From contig NZ_FOXF01000003.1 of the NCBI RefSeq assembly GCF_900115655.1, forward strand, positions 79,353-143,352: DNA of 64,000 bases, read 5' to 3'. Numbering within the stretch: position 1 is the stretch's first letter; each line of letters opens with the position of its first letter. The position numbers and the translations under genes are program-made. The stretch comes from Ruminobacter amylophilus. Its GTDB lineage: Bacteria; Pseudomonadota; Gammaproteobacteria; Enterobacterales; Succinivibrionaceae. The notes under the pieces are model-generated. The model did not search any database. It was not told the DNA's origin and saw only the letters and a program-made list of their open reading frames with translations. Shown piece after piece: positions 27,874 through 36,897 of the stretch.

Positions 27874-28196
27874 TCTTCCTTTAAATAAAAACCTCTCATT
27901 CGTAAAAGTAGTCCGGGAGGTATTTTCTGTATCGATCATCTAAATGGATTTTTTCCACCTGCTTAGATTCGCAATTTATTCAATCTTTTCCGTGTTTAAC
28001 ATGAGCAGCCTGGAAAATACTTCAAATAATCACAGCCGTAAATCAAGGCTTTACGTCCTGTGCCCGCATCTTTTATTTCTTATCATTCCTTCAATTTTTC
28101 TGACGCGCTTTCGGGGATTTTCACGGGAGCTGTCATCATTTAATAATTCAACAGCATAAAAAGAATTTTTCTCCTTGATTCTTCTGTTCGGCTTTC
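27874..28196. other. Intergenic region between APE operon 2 and the AAA+ ATPase leader
   Basis: About 320 AT-rich bases. ACCTC and GAGGT flank a long loop near 27890-27920, a possible weak terminator of the APE operon. A 71-codon ORF at 27944 has no ribosome binding site and is left out. The promoter for the AAA+ gene is expected in the right half. Confidence 0.35.
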
Positions 28197-28333
28197 CTGT
28201 CCGGACAGTTTGTTTCCTTCGGGAAACGCTGATGCCTCTTATCGGAGGTATGGGTTCCGGAATCTTCTGATTTCCGGGTTGGGGCTTAAGCCCGTTGCCC
28301 TGAGCACAGTTCTGCTCGGAGGCGCTGTACGCT
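28197..28333 (+). ncRNA. Hairpin-rich 5' leader of the AAA+ ATPase gene, candidate structured RNA
   Basis: Five hairpins follow one another. They are CTGT-CCGG-ACAG (28197-28208); GTTTCC-TTCG-GGAAAC (28212-28227, a UUCG tetraloop); GCCTC with GAGGT (28234-28249); CCGGAA with TTCCGG (28257-28262 and 28272-28277); and GGGC-TTAA-GCCC (28282-28293) followed by GAGCA-CAGTTC-TGCTC (28302-28317). The GCCTC at 28234-28238 can alternatively pair with GAGGC at 28319-28323, closing a multibranch loop, so two folds compete. The Shine-Dalgarno AAGGAG is at 28334-28339 and its exact complement CTCCTT is at 28171-28176. I do not recognise a known riboswitch class. Function is inference from structure only. 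Confidence 0.5.
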
Positions 28334-28345
28334 AAGGAGAAAATT

Positions 28346-29362
28346 ATGCGTAAATCTTATGACAAGACTGAAACTGAAATGTCTGAAAATGTAACCCGTG
28401 ATGAAGCATCTTTATCAGTCCGCAAGGCTGATATCGGAGCTGAATTCGGACTTGACGGCCTTAAAGGTGTTTCCATTGAGGTTCCCGTGTTTGATGAAAA
28501 CTGTCAGTATCTGGTAAAACAGCAGAATGATTATGTTTTTGATGAACACATGTTAAGACACATTGTTTCATTTCTCGGAAAGTCTTCCGGCGATGCTCTC
28601 TATCTCTACGGCCCTAGCGGCTGCGGTAAGACATCAATGGTCATGCAGACAGCTGCGGTTCTTAAATGGCCGGTGGTTTCTCTAACCATCAACGGTCGTT
28701 TTGAACTCTCTGATCTGATTGGTCATCCAACCATTGTCAGTAATGAGTTGGTGTTTGTTCACGGTCCGCTGGCCAGAGCCATGAAGTACGGTTATATTCT
28801 GATTCTTAATGAAATAGATTTAGCCGATGCTGCTGAGCTTTCCGGTCTTAATGACGTCCTTGAAGGACGAAATCTGGTCGTGATACAAAACAATGGAGAG
28901 GTGATTAAGCCTCATCCTGATTTCAGGATGGTGGTTACTGCAAATACCTGCGGCAGGGGTTCTCGAGGAACCTACCACGGTACACAGCTCCTTAATGCCG
29001 CTTTTCTGGACAGATTCAGATTCATCAGATGTGATTACATGTCACATGACGAAGAACTGAAACTTCTTGAACTGGTGGCACCTGAACTTGATGCGGGTCT
29101 GTTGTCTGATATGGTAAAGGTGGCTTCTGAAATCAGAAAGTCGCACCTTGATCCGATGCCTAATCATATCTATATGTCCGTACCTATGAGTACCAGAACA
29201 TTAGTGAGATGGGCAACACTGACGGTTGCATATTCCTATGAAAGTGATCCTGTTGATGCTGCCCTGCTGCATGCATTTGCCGGTCGCCTTTCTGAAGAAG
29301 AAAGCAGTTATGTGTTAAGACTAAAATCTGATGTCATGGCAGGAGTGACAGATAATCTGTAA
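28346..29362 (+). CDS. MoxR/CobS-like AAA+ ATPase
   Basis: A 338-aa AAA+ ATPase of the MoxR group with dynein-like (AAA_5) features. Walker A is GPSGCGKT (89-96). Walker B is ILILNEID (about 151-158), with Asn-Glu in place of Asp-Glu. The sensor-1 region is VVTANTCGRG, and the arginine-containing segment FLDRFRF lies near residue 225. MoxR-type ATPases remodel or insert cofactors into partner proteins, usually together with a von Willebrand (VWA) domain protein encoded next door. No VWA gene is adjacent here, so the partner is unknown. CobS-type cobalt chelation is possible by sequence but the pathway genes are absent from the window. AAGGAG lies six bases before the ATG and a strong terminator follows. 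Confidence 0.85.
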   Translation: MRKSYDKTETEMSENVTRDEASLSVRKADIGAEFGLDGLKGVSIEVPVFDENCQYLVKQQNDYVFDEHMLRHIVSFLGKSSGDALYLYGPSGCGKTSMVMQTAAVLKWPVVSLTINGRFELSDLIGHPTIVSNELVFVHGPLARAMKYGYILILNEIDLADAAELSGLNDVLEGRNLVVIQNNGEVIKPHPDFRMVVTANTCGRGSRGTYHGTQLLNAAFLDRFRFIRCDYMSHDEELKLLELVAPELDAGLLSDMVKVASEIRKSHLDPMPNHIYMSVPMSTRTLVRWATLTVAYSYESDPVDAALLHAFAGRLSEEESSYVLRLKSDVMAGVTDNL

Positions 29363-29378
29363 AGATGTCACTGTGCTG

Positions 29379-29412
29379 AACAACCCTCGTTTGAGGGTTG
29401 TTCTTCTCATTT
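29379..29412 (+). terminator. Terminator of the AAA+ ATPase gene
   Basis: A perfect 10-bp stem AACAACCCTC-GTTT-GAGGGTTGTT (29379-29402) is followed by CTTCTCATTTT, 17 bases after the stop codon. Confidence 0.88.
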
Positions 29413-29627
29413 TGATGCTGCTTTTTCTCATTATGACAGAATTTTGTGAATTCTAATTTGTTCGAGGCGACAACTATTTGCATCAGTGTTTTAAATAATT
29501 GCAGGATTTGTTTATAATCTATGTCAGTGATAACTGATGAACACCAGGCTGTAACATTCAGTCAGGCGCATCGGTTTCAGCATTTATGCCGACAGACACC
29601 TGAATATTATTGGATAGAGAAAAATAA

Positions 29628-30410
29628 ATGAGCAAAAGTCAAATTTACAGTGATTATTCATCTTTTAAGAATTCTGATACTCTGGTAATCAATAAAAAGT
29701 ACACTGAAGACGAAATAAGTCTTCTTCTGGCGGCACCGATACCTAAAAAATTAGAAATTCTCAATAAAATCTGTAATGTTACGGCCAAGGAAGTGAGCAG
29801 GGCCATAGGCATTTCACTTGGACATTATTACCGTCTGACAGGAGGAAAGAGTCCGATAAGTCCCGCAATTGCCAGAAAGCTTGCCAATCTTTTCAATCTG
29901 AAAATAGAGTTTTTCGGAGGAGTCGGGGGCGAAGAGTCTGGTGAAAGAAGTCTGTCTCAGAACGAACTTTTTGATCGCAGAGCGTTTCTCCTGTTTAACA
30001 GCAGAAACAATGATTCCAGAAATAATTACATGAAATATGTTCTGGATATTCTTAAGGAAAGCTTTGATTTACAGGATGAGGTTTTCCCTCAGAATTATTC
30101 AATGATAGCAAGTGATGCCAATCTGGCTAAATTGTCCATTTACCCCGATGATCTCATAGAACTTATGTATCTCAATGACGACAACCGCTTTGATTTGAAA
30201 GATATAACCGGAAAAATCGTAAAAACCAGAACCGGTGATTTCGGAATTCTGGAACAGAAAAACAGCTGCTTCCTGATAAAACCTCTGAATGACAGATACG
30301 CCGCTGTTTCCGTTAATAAAACTGAAGATGTTGAAGCGGTGGTGGTTTCCGTAAAACATGTTACCGTATCAACCAATGATTTGCTTCATCTTCTCTTTGA
30401 CAAGAACTAG
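29628..30410 (+). CDS. Helix-turn-helix transcriptional regulator
   Basis: A 260-aa DNA-binding protein. Residues about 45-95 form a Cro/XRE-like helix-turn-helix: LNKICNVTAKEVSRAIGISL followed by GHYYRLTGGKSPISPAIARKLANLF. The C-terminal half (about 150-250) has a beta-rich pattern (DDLIELMYLNDDNRFDLKDI, then FGILEQKNSCFLIKPLNDRYAA) that recalls the LexA/S24-like fold of phage repressors. No catalytic Ser-Lys dyad is evident. The gene is in an AT-rich segment and converges on the next gene, sharing the stop sequence CTAG. The surroundings suggest a regulator carried by a mobile or recently acquired island. Confidence 0.7.
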   Translation: MSKSQIYSDYSSFKNSDTLVINKKYTEDEISLLLAAPIPKKLEILNKICNVTAKEVSRAIGISLGHYYRLTGGKSPISPAIARKLANLFNLKIEFFGGVGGEESGERSLSQNELFDRRAFLLFNSRNNDSRNNYMKYVLDILKESFDLQDEVFPQNYSMIASDANLAKLSIYPDDLIELMYLNDDNRFDLKDITGKIVKTRTGDFGILEQKNSCFLIKPLNDRYAAVSVNKTEDVEAVVVSVKHVTVSTNDLLHLLFDKN

Positions 30411-31057
30411 GCCGCAGAGGCTTTAAATTCCGTATCAGGATAGTCGCTGTTTTCGTGCAGGGCTGCGACTATTTCGTCACGCGTAAGTTCGTCTTCACCG
30501 CCGAAACCGAGGCTTTTATATTTTTTGGTGCAAAGCGCTTTGTTAATATGGCCGATGGAATGTCTGAATGTTTTAATTTTATTATTCAGCAGTATTGTCT
30601 GAGTAAGGCGTTCAGCATCTCCCATAAAACCTGAAAGCCAGTAGAAATCCAGTTTCTTCAGCAGATTGTCGTAACGTACGATCAGTCTGGCTAATCTGAG
30701 TGCATAAGGATTGTCGACAAGCAGAGTAAATTCCTTCTCATTGGTGAATTTCAGAGAAGTGTATCCATCCTTAGGTAATCCTTTTTCACTGTATTTATCA
30801 TCCAGTTCCTTTTCATATTCTGAATAGTATTCTTCGACATCGTTAAAGGAGTTTTTCAGAAAAATGCTCATGGCATCCTTTACACTCGGGTCAATTTTAC
30901 AGCATGGCAGAGGAACGAGTGTCGACATGCGGTACAGAACCGGATTCATTCTGGCATAGTAACATCCTGCGAAACGCTGAGGTTTATCAAGAGCAAGAGT
31001 CAGGGTCATTTCAATCTGAGAGGCTGAAAAAGTCTCATAATTATCTTTCGAATTCAT
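30407..31057 (-). CDS. Protein resembling mobile-element (DUF1845/AcaB-like) regulators
   Basis: The 216-aa protein is not securely recognised. Its central part, DNPYALRLARLIVRYDNLLK and DAERLTQTILLNNKIKTFRH (about residues 113-165), resembles the DUF1845/AcaB-like proteins of integrative conjugative elements, which act as transcription regulators. That is pattern similarity only. There is no signal peptide and no membrane segment. AAGGAAG eight bases before the ATG supports the start. The gene converges on the helix-turn-helix gene, with stop codons overlapping in the palindrome CTAG at 30407-30410. An AT-rich promoter region precedes it. A paired role in an accessory element is plausible but not shown. 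Confidence 0.6.
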   Translation of the reverse strand: MNSKDNYETFSASQIEMTLTLALDKPQRFAGCYYARMNPVLYRMSTLVPLPCCKIDPSVKDAMSIFLKNSFNDVEEYYSEYEKELDDKYSEKGLPKDGYTSLKFTNEKEFTLLVDNPYALRLARLIVRYDNLLKKLDFYWLSGFMGDAERLTQTILLNNKIKTFRHSIGHINKALCTKKYKSLGFGGEDELTRDEIVAALHENSDYPDTEFKASAA

Positions 31058-31371
31058 AAAATTACTTCCTTTTATATTTTTATGACGGAATTCAGTTGAG
31101 GCATTAGTTCCGTTTAATGCTTGAACAGTGTAAATTTTTAATGATGTCTGTTGGTGGATATTGTTTTAAAATATTTGCTTTATGTGGGTTAAATATGTTT
31201 TTAGTATACATTTGTATGGTGTTATGTCAATAAAAATATTGAATATGTGATTAAAATATAACAAATATGTCTGATATGTGCTAATATTAAAACATGATGA
31301 TAAAACATCAGTTTATACAGACGTCATACGATTATGTGAAACAGTTATTAAGAAAATAAGGAGAATATGCG
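31058..31371. other. AT-rich divergent intergenic region
   Basis: About 310 strongly AT-rich bases between divergent start codons of the minus-strand regulator-like gene and the coiled-coil gene. Repeated TATGT/ATATG words occur near 31185-31290. Promoters for both genes must be here, but no single pair stands out. Confidence 0.4.
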
Positions 31372-32121
31372 ATGGGTGATGTGAATAATGCAGAAAAAAA
31401 TCAGGAAACTTCAGATCGAATCAGAGAACTGACAGCTGCTGAATCTAGCCTGTGCAAGGCTCTGGCCACTGGTAAGGAAAGTGCTGAAATTGCCAGGAAA
31501 ACTGCCGGTGTCTGGTATGAAATTGTAAAAAAGTATAAGAAATTACAGAAAATTGTTCATGATATTGATGATATTTATACCAGTTCGATTTCTTTTGCAT
31601 ATGAAGCTCGTGCTTACGGATTGCTGGATAATAATAGCTGCCGGTTCCTGCACGAGTGCAGATCCGCAAACAGAAGAGTGTGCGACAGTATTGATGAGAG
31701 AATTCAAATCTTCAAATCACGTGTGAAAAGTCAAATTGCTATGTATAGAATGACAGTCAAAGGTAATACCCAGAATGATGAACTTATAAGGATTACTAAG
31801 GAATCTAAAAAGCTTGAAGAACATCATCTGCCTGCTGATTTTTTTTCTGAATTAATTGCTTCATTGAAATCATCTTATGAAGAAATTTATGACTTTAATA
31901 AGAAATTACGTCAGTTTTCAGAAGAGGCGGAACAGGATCTGATAAATGTAAATAAATCGCTGGCGGAAGAACAGGAAAATTATGACAGATTACGTGCCGA
32001 ACGTGATGACTATCATCGCATCTATCTGAAAGGCAGAATTCCGGAAATAAAAAAGCAGTTAGAGACACTGCGTGAGGAATTATCTGAAGATGAGTTAAAA
32101 CTGAAAGAACTGGAGAAGTGA
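31372..32121 (+). CDS. Coiled-coil protein of unknown function
   Basis: A 249-aa, highly charged, mostly helical protein that I do not recognise. There is no signal peptide or membrane segment, so it should be cytoplasmic. The C-terminal half (about 155-249) has long heptad-like runs, for example LRQFSEEAEQDLINVNKSLA and ETLREELSEDELKLKELEK, typical of a coiled coil. AAGGAG eight bases before the ATG gives a strong start. The gene is the last of the AT-rich accessory block (29.6-32.7 kb) and has no partner on its strand. It could be a structural or phage-associated protein, but nothing in the sequence fixes the role. Confidence 0.7.
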   Translation: MGDVNNAEKNQETSDRIRELTAAESSLCKALATGKESAEIARKTAGVWYEIVKKYKKLQKIVHDIDDIYTSSISFAYEARAYGLLDNNSCRFLHECRSANRRVCDSIDERIQIFKSRVKSQIAMYRMTVKGNTQNDELIRITKESKKLEEHHLPADFFSELIASLKSSYEEIYDFNKKLRQFSEEAEQDLINVNKSLAEEQENYDRLRAERDDYHRIYLKGRIPEIKKQLETLREELSEDELKLKELEK

Positions 32122-32729
32122 TTTCCAAAGAACTTCAGGATCTTTATCATTCACGGAACCGTCCATGTTAAGAAAAACATATACGGAAGTATATGCCGTA
32201 AGGAATATCCGGCTGATTTATGGAAAAAAAGAAAAATCAGTTTACGACAACGGATTATGTTTCTTTCCGGAAATCCTGTTCTGTTCAAGTGAAGGCACAG
32301 AAACAGAACAGCGGTCAATCGGCTAAATTAGATCTGAGGAAATACATAATAAGACATTTCAGTATTTTCTTGTTTTATCTTGATTTTATATGACAACGAT
32401 ATTAAATAGTATAAAAAATGCACACTGTGTCTGCTTCGTGTTCAAGTTTTTTTTATGATAAAACTAGCAATTATTTAAAATGTATAAAATTAATACAGGA
32501 AAACCAGTCAATCATTGGTTACAATTAGCATGTTAATGAATTGTATATTTTAAGGTAACTGGAAATATCATTGAATTCGTTAAACACTGTGTGTGCTGTG
32601 TTCGGCAAAAGCAGATGTTAAAAATAATATAAAATAATAAAATACTAATGATAATCAAATAAGCATAAAAGTTAAATTCAGGATTAATAATCGCAGTCAG
32701 CAGTATATATTTTAACTGAGGATTATAAG
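32122..32729. other. Long AT-rich intergenic region with a 10-bp inverted repeat
   Basis: About 600 bases without a gene. CTGTTCTGTT at 32276-32285 and AACAGAACAG at 32302-32311 form a perfect 10-bp inverted repeat with a 16-base spacer and no following T-run, so it could be an operator or an mRNA hairpin rather than a terminator. The rest is very AT-rich leader for the lipoprotein gene. Confidence 0.45.
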
Positions 32730-35006
32730 ATGATAAATCTTGAGAGTTTTCAAAAATCTCTATTAGCTGTAATTATTTCTGCTTCACTTACAGCTTCTCT
32801 TACAGGTTGCGGAGCATCCGCAAGTTCTGACGGTACGGAAATTTCCATTGGTGATGATTCAGGTTCATCAGGTAATGACGGCTCGTCTGACGGTGATTCC
32901 TCCGGAGATGATGGTTCATCTGAAGGCGGAGCATCCGGCGATGATTCTTCCGGAGATGGCGGCTCTTCAGGAGGCGGTTCGTCCGGCGGGGATGATTCCG
33001 GCGATGATTCTTCCGGGGATGGCGGCTCTTCAGGGGGCGGTTCGTCCGGCAGTGATGATTCCGGCAGTGGTGATTCTGACAGCGGAGATTCCGGCAGTGG
33101 TGATTCTGACAGCGGAGATTCCGGCAGTGGTGATTCTGACAGCGGAGATTCCGACGGAGATGAATCTGGCAGTGATGATTCCGATGCTGATGATGAGGAT
33201 TTGAGTTCCTACGGTACACCGGCTGTTAAAGCGGATCTCTTTTCCGGCTATACCGGAGATTACGGTAATAATGCCACAGATGAATCCTTACCGGTATTCA
33301 GTGATACCATCTATATAAATCTCAGTGATCTGACTTTCTCAACCGATAATTCGGAATTCAGTTCAATTCTCAAGGGAACTGAAACTGCCGTCATAGACGG
33401 TGTTTCAATAGTAAGAGACGGTAAAGGTTATATTACAGTTGATGCCTCCGGTACTTCAGACAGCATTAAATTTGTTCTTTCAGGTACCCTGACAAAAGGT
33501 ACCGTTGACATAACAGCCAAAAAGAATGCTTCCGTAGGCGTGGAACTTAACGGGGTGGATATTACCAGCGGCAATAATCCTGCCGTTGTAGTCGGACCCA
33601 AGACTGCCACCGCATATGTAATTCTCAAAGGCACCAATTACCTGACAGACGGACGTATTTTCGGTATAGGATACAGTAAGGCAAACGGTACTGACTATTA
33701 TGATTCATCCGTTGATTCATCCGTTGACGTCAGCGAGGCATCCATGACTCAGAAATGGGCTCTCGGTTCAGACGATAACGGTGTTATCAGTACCAAGGGA
33801 ATTTTCCGTATCAGCGGTGACGGTATCCTGAATATCAGCACGGCTTACAAGCACGGTGTTTATGCCAAGAACAGACTTTACGTGTACGGCGGTCAGATAG
33901 GTGTAAAGAACAGCGGCCGCAACGGTCTGCAGAGTAAGAACGGCTTTGACATGTTCGGCGGAACCATTAACATTGAAGGTGTAGGCAATCATACCAATAA
34001 GCAGAGTCGCGGCATTATCGTATCAGGCGATGAAAGTGAGGACGGTGCAGGTCTTGGCGGTATGAACTTTGTTGACGGTGTCGTAAACATTACTACCGTC
34101 GGCAAGGCCATAAGTGCAAAATGGGATATCGAAGATGATGCAGAAACAACCGAAACCACCGACGATCCGAGTCCGGTAGTAAAGATTTCCGGAGGTACCT
34201 TCAATATCACCACCAGCGGTCAGGTTATTGATTCAGACAGAAGCCAGAATACAGTTTCATATTATGACGAAGACGGTATTCTCACCACTGAAGCTGAAAA
34301 ATGTTCACCTGAAGGGATTGAAGGCAAACTCGGTCTGGAAATCTCAGGCGGTACTTTCAACATCAATACTACGGATGATGCACTCAATGCAAGTCGTGAC
34401 GGCTCCGCCTATATAAACATCAGCGGAGGCAGTCTCTATCTTAATGCTTCCAGTGCGGATGCCATTGACTCCAACGGAGACATCAACATTTCCGGCGGTG
34501 TTATAGTAAGCGTGGCCACCATGGGCAGTGAAGACGGTTTTGACTGTGACGGAAAGCTGACATTTACCGGCGGCGTGGCTGTCGGCATCAGCGGTTCAAA
34601 CCATGAGTATGCAAGTACCGGTTCTTCAACCACAACTCAGAATACCTTTGTAATCGGTTCAAGCTATCTCGGCAGTCAGAATACCGTTATGGCAATCATG
34701 GACTCTTCAGACAATCCTGTGTTTGTGTTTAAGCTTCCTTCAACTTCATACAGTCTGGCAACGGTGTCCTCTCCAAATCTTGCCGCTGCGGATACCTATG
34801 GCGTATATTCAGGAGTGACCGTAAGCGGTGGAACAGAGTTCAGAGGCCTGTATACCGTAATGCCTTCAGTAAGCGGAGGCTCTCTAACCGGTTCCGTAAC
34901 CACCAATGATTCAACCCATGTCTATACTTCTCTGTCTCAGGGCGGCGGATCTTTCGGACCGGGAGCCGGCGGCGGTGAACCGCCTTCATTCCCTGGCGGA
35001 AGATAA
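32730..35006 (+). CDS. Carbohydrate-binding (Cthe_2159-like) lipoprotein with Ser/Gly/Asp linker
   Basis: A 758-aa lipoprotein. The signal sequence ends in LTGC (lipobox, Cys near residue 27), so it is lipid-anchored, probably at the outer membrane. Residues about 30-155 are an extreme Ser/Gly/Asp linker that includes a 30-bp tandem repeat. The rest has the repeated FNITTSG/ISGGTFNI/INISGGS strand pattern of the Cthe_2159 carbohydrate-binding beta-helix family, with acidic DDALNA and SADAIDSNGDI turns that probably bind calcium, and the usual glycine-rich end GGGSFGPGAGGGEPP. Members of this family bind acidic or cellulosic polysaccharide. A surface role in fibre or mucus binding is inferred. 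Followed by a bidirectional terminator. Confidence 0.82.
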   Translation: MINLESFQKSLLAVIISASLTASLTGCGASASSDGTEISIGDDSGSSGNDGSSDGDSSGDDGSSEGGASGDDSSGDGGSSGGGSSGGDDSGDDSSGDGGSSGGGSSGSDDSGSGDSDSGDSGSGDSDSGDSGSGDSDSGDSDGDESGSDDSDADDEDLSSYGTPAVKADLFSGYTGDYGNNATDESLPVFSDTIYINLSDLTFSTDNSEFSSILKGTETAVIDGVSIVRDGKGYITVDASGTSDSIKFVLSGTLTKGTVDITAKKNASVGVELNGVDITSGNNPAVVVGPKTATAYVILKGTNYLTDGRIFGIGYSKANGTDYYDSSVDSSVDVSEASMTQKWALGSDDNGVISTKGIFRISGDGILNISTAYKHGVYAKNRLYVYGGQIGVKNSGRNGLQSKNGFDMFGGTINIEGVGNHTNKQSRGIIVSGDESEDGAGLGGMNFVDGVVNITTVGKAISAKWDIEDDAETTETTDDPSPVVKISGGTFNITTSGQVIDSDRSQNTVSYYDEDGILTTEAEKCSPEGIEGKLGLEISGGTFNINTTDDALNASRDGSAYINISGGSLYLNASSADAIDSNGDINISGGVIVSVATMGSEDGFDCDGKLTFTGGVAVGISGSNHEYASTGSSTTTQNTFVIGSSYLGSQNTVMAIMDSSDNPVFVFKLPSTSYSLATVSSPNLAAADTYGVYSGVTVSGGTEFRGLYTVMPSVSGGSLTGSVTTNDSTHVYTSLSQGGGSFGPGAGGGEPPSFPGGR
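33057..33146 (+). repeat. Three tandem 30-bp repeats in the lipoprotein linker
   Basis: Three consecutive identical units of 30 bases (33057-33086, 33087-33116, 33117-33146), each encoding DSGSGDSDSG, followed by a partial, changed unit. Because 30 is divisible by three, gain or loss of units would change linker length without a frameshift. Longer imperfect repeats encoding SGDGGSSGGGSSG lie just before. Confidence 0.9.
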
Positions 35007-35032
35007 TCATTCCGTGATTTTATTCTAAAGAT

Positions 35033-35063
35033 AAAAAGAGTCTGCCGTGGCAGACTCTTTTTT
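35033..35063. terminator. Bidirectional terminator between the lipoprotein and symporter genes
   Basis: AGAGTCTGC-CGTG-GCAGACTCT (35037-35058) is flanked by A5 on the left and T5 on the right, so the stem carries a U-tract on either strand. It sits between converging genes. Confidence 0.9.
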
Positions 35064-35120
35064 CAGTATGTTTCAGTATGTGTCATAAATTCTGATTAAA
35101 GGTAACCTGAAAGCTTATCT

Positions 35121-36554
35121 TTAATTCTGAAGTTCACTGCATCCTTTTTTACCCGAAAAGAATTTTCTGGTTTCCTCGAAAATAACCTTTCTCAGCATGA
35201 ACAGAGCCACAAGGTTAGGGAAGGCCATAAGTCCGTTGGCAATATCGGCAATGGTCCAGATGGCATTGATGGCCGTGTTTTCGGCAACATTGTTCATATC
35301 GACAAAAAGCACAATCAGAATGTATGAGGCTACCAGCAGAATATACAGTATCTTGAACGGTCTGATTCCCTTTACTCCGAACAGGAATATCACGCATCGT
35401 TCCGCATAGAAATTCCAGCCGATGATGGTGGTGAAGGCGAAAAGAATCAGACAGATATTTACCACGTACAGGCCGATTTCATTGCCGAGAGCTCCCTGGA
35501 ATGCCAGGGTGGTCATGGCAACACCTGTTTTGTCTGAAGTCCAGGCTCCGGTTATTACCAGGGTAAGACCTGTGAGCATACAGATGATGATGGTATCGAT
35601 AAAGGTTCCCGTCATGGATATCAGCCCCTGCTCAACAGGAGAATTCGTTTTGGCTGAAGCGGCGGCGATAGGAGCGGAACCGAGACCTGCTTCATTTGAG
35701 AAGATACCTCTGGCCACACCTTTCTGCATTGCCATCATGATGGTTGCTCCGGCAAAACCGCCGATGGCTTGAGTAGGAGCAAATGCCGAACTTATAATCA
35801 GATACAGGGATTCAGGAATCTTTTCCAGATTGAGAAGGATTACCAGTACACAGGTGATTATGTAGATGATTCCCATGAAAGGAACGACCTTCTGAGCGGT
35901 TTTGGAAATCGTTCTGAGTCCGCCGTAGGTGATGATGATTGTCAGAATCGTGATGATAATGGTTACGTAGAGTCTGTCAAAGCTGAGCTGGTTTGCGGCT
36001 TCAACCACTGAGTTTATCTGAGTGTATGTACCGATACCCATACAGCCGGCAACAATACCGAAGACCGCAAACATTACCGCCAGAATCTTTGCGGTTTTCG
36101 GATGACTGGATCCTATGCCGTTTCTGATGTAGAACATCGGTCCCCCGACGAAGTGACCGCGGGAATCCTGTTCCCTGAATTTTACTGCCAGAAGACATTC
36201 GGCGTATTTGGTGGCCATACCGAAAAATGCGGCGACAAACATCCAGAACAGAGCTCCGGGACCGCCGATTCCGACAGCTGTGGCCACGCCGACAATGTTG
36301 CCGGTACCGATGGTGGCTGCAAGTGCAGTACACAGGGCGGCAAAACTGGTAACGTCTCCTTTTTTGGAATGATGTTCCTTATGAGGAGTGAAGAGAAGTT
36401 TTATCGCATTCGGCAGGTGAAACACCTGGAGAAGCTTCAGATTTACTGTCAGAAAAATACCGACGCCGAGCAGAAGAACCAGCATGGGAAGACCCCATAT
36501 GAAGTCATCCGCGGCCTGTATGAATTCTGCAGTTGATTTTATAAAATCATTCAT
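35121..36554 (-). CDS. Sodium:alanine/glycine symporter (AGCS family)
   Basis: A 477-aa inner-membrane transporter of the AGCS family, which takes up alanine or glycine with Na+. It has about ten hydrophobic helices and the family hallmarks TAIGTGNIVGVATA-like (ATIGTGNIVGVATAVGIGGPGA, about residues 75-96) and GGPMFYIRNGIG, and a later NEAGLGSAPIAAASAKT segment. The start at 36554 follows GGAA and is preferred over an in-frame TTG at 36566. It is monocistronic, converging on the lipoprotein gene and sharing its terminator. It interrupts the space between APE operons 2 and 3. Substrate is alanine by family, not proven. Confidence 0.92.
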   Translation of the reverse strand: MNDFIKSTAEFIQAADDFIWGLPMLVLLLGVGIFLTVNLKLLQVFHLPNAIKLLFTPHKEHHSKKGDVTSFAALCTALAATIGTGNIVGVATAVGIGGPGALFWMFVAAFFGMATKYAECLLAVKFREQDSRGHFVGGPMFYIRNGIGSSHPKTAKILAVMFAVFGIVAGCMGIGTYTQINSVVEAANQLSFDRLYVTIIITILTIIITYGGLRTISKTAQKVVPFMGIIYIITCVLVILLNLEKIPESLYLIISSAFAPTQAIGGFAGATIMMAMQKGVARGIFSNEAGLGSAPIAAASAKTNSPVEQGLISMTGTFIDTIIICMLTGLTLVITGAWTSDKTGVAMTTLAFQGALGNEIGLYVVNICLILFAFTTIIGWNFYAERCVIFLFGVKGIRPFKILYILLVASYILIVLFVDMNNVAENTAINAIWTIADIANGLMAFPNLVALFMLRKVIFEETRKFFSGKKGCSELQN

Positions 36555-36897
36555 GATTATTTCCAAATCTGCAGCAGATAAACTGCGTTAAGCCAGAACA
36601 AAAAATTTTTTCGTGTGCATTATATATGAGCATGGCGATAATTCCAAACAGGTGACCTGATTTGTTCCAGGTTATGCGGTGTGTACGGAAAAACGCATCA
36701 GTCTGAATAAGACGGGGAGGATTACGAAAAAACATTCAGAATGAGTGAATTTCAGTCATCGGATGCTGAAATATGTTACATAGGTTAAGAGTTTGAACAG
36801 ATCTTTCTGATATATTATAGAACCTGTGTTTAAATATGCGGTTTTAATATCAGTTTAGAAATTTAGTAAACAAAAACATAAAGAGAGTTGGTTAACT
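36555..36897. other. Divergent intergenic region before APE operon 3
   Basis: About 340 AT-rich bases between the symporter gene and APE operon 3. A TATATTAT box at 36811-36818 lies about 80 bases before the glycosyltransferase start and is a candidate -10, with no clear -35. AAAGAGAG near 36880 is a weak ribosome binding site. Confidence 0.4.

Noticed and set aside
33057..33146. Tandem repeat that could be taken for a CRISPR array
   Set aside because: The units are directly adjacent with no spacers and encode a continuous DSGSGDSDSG linker in frame.
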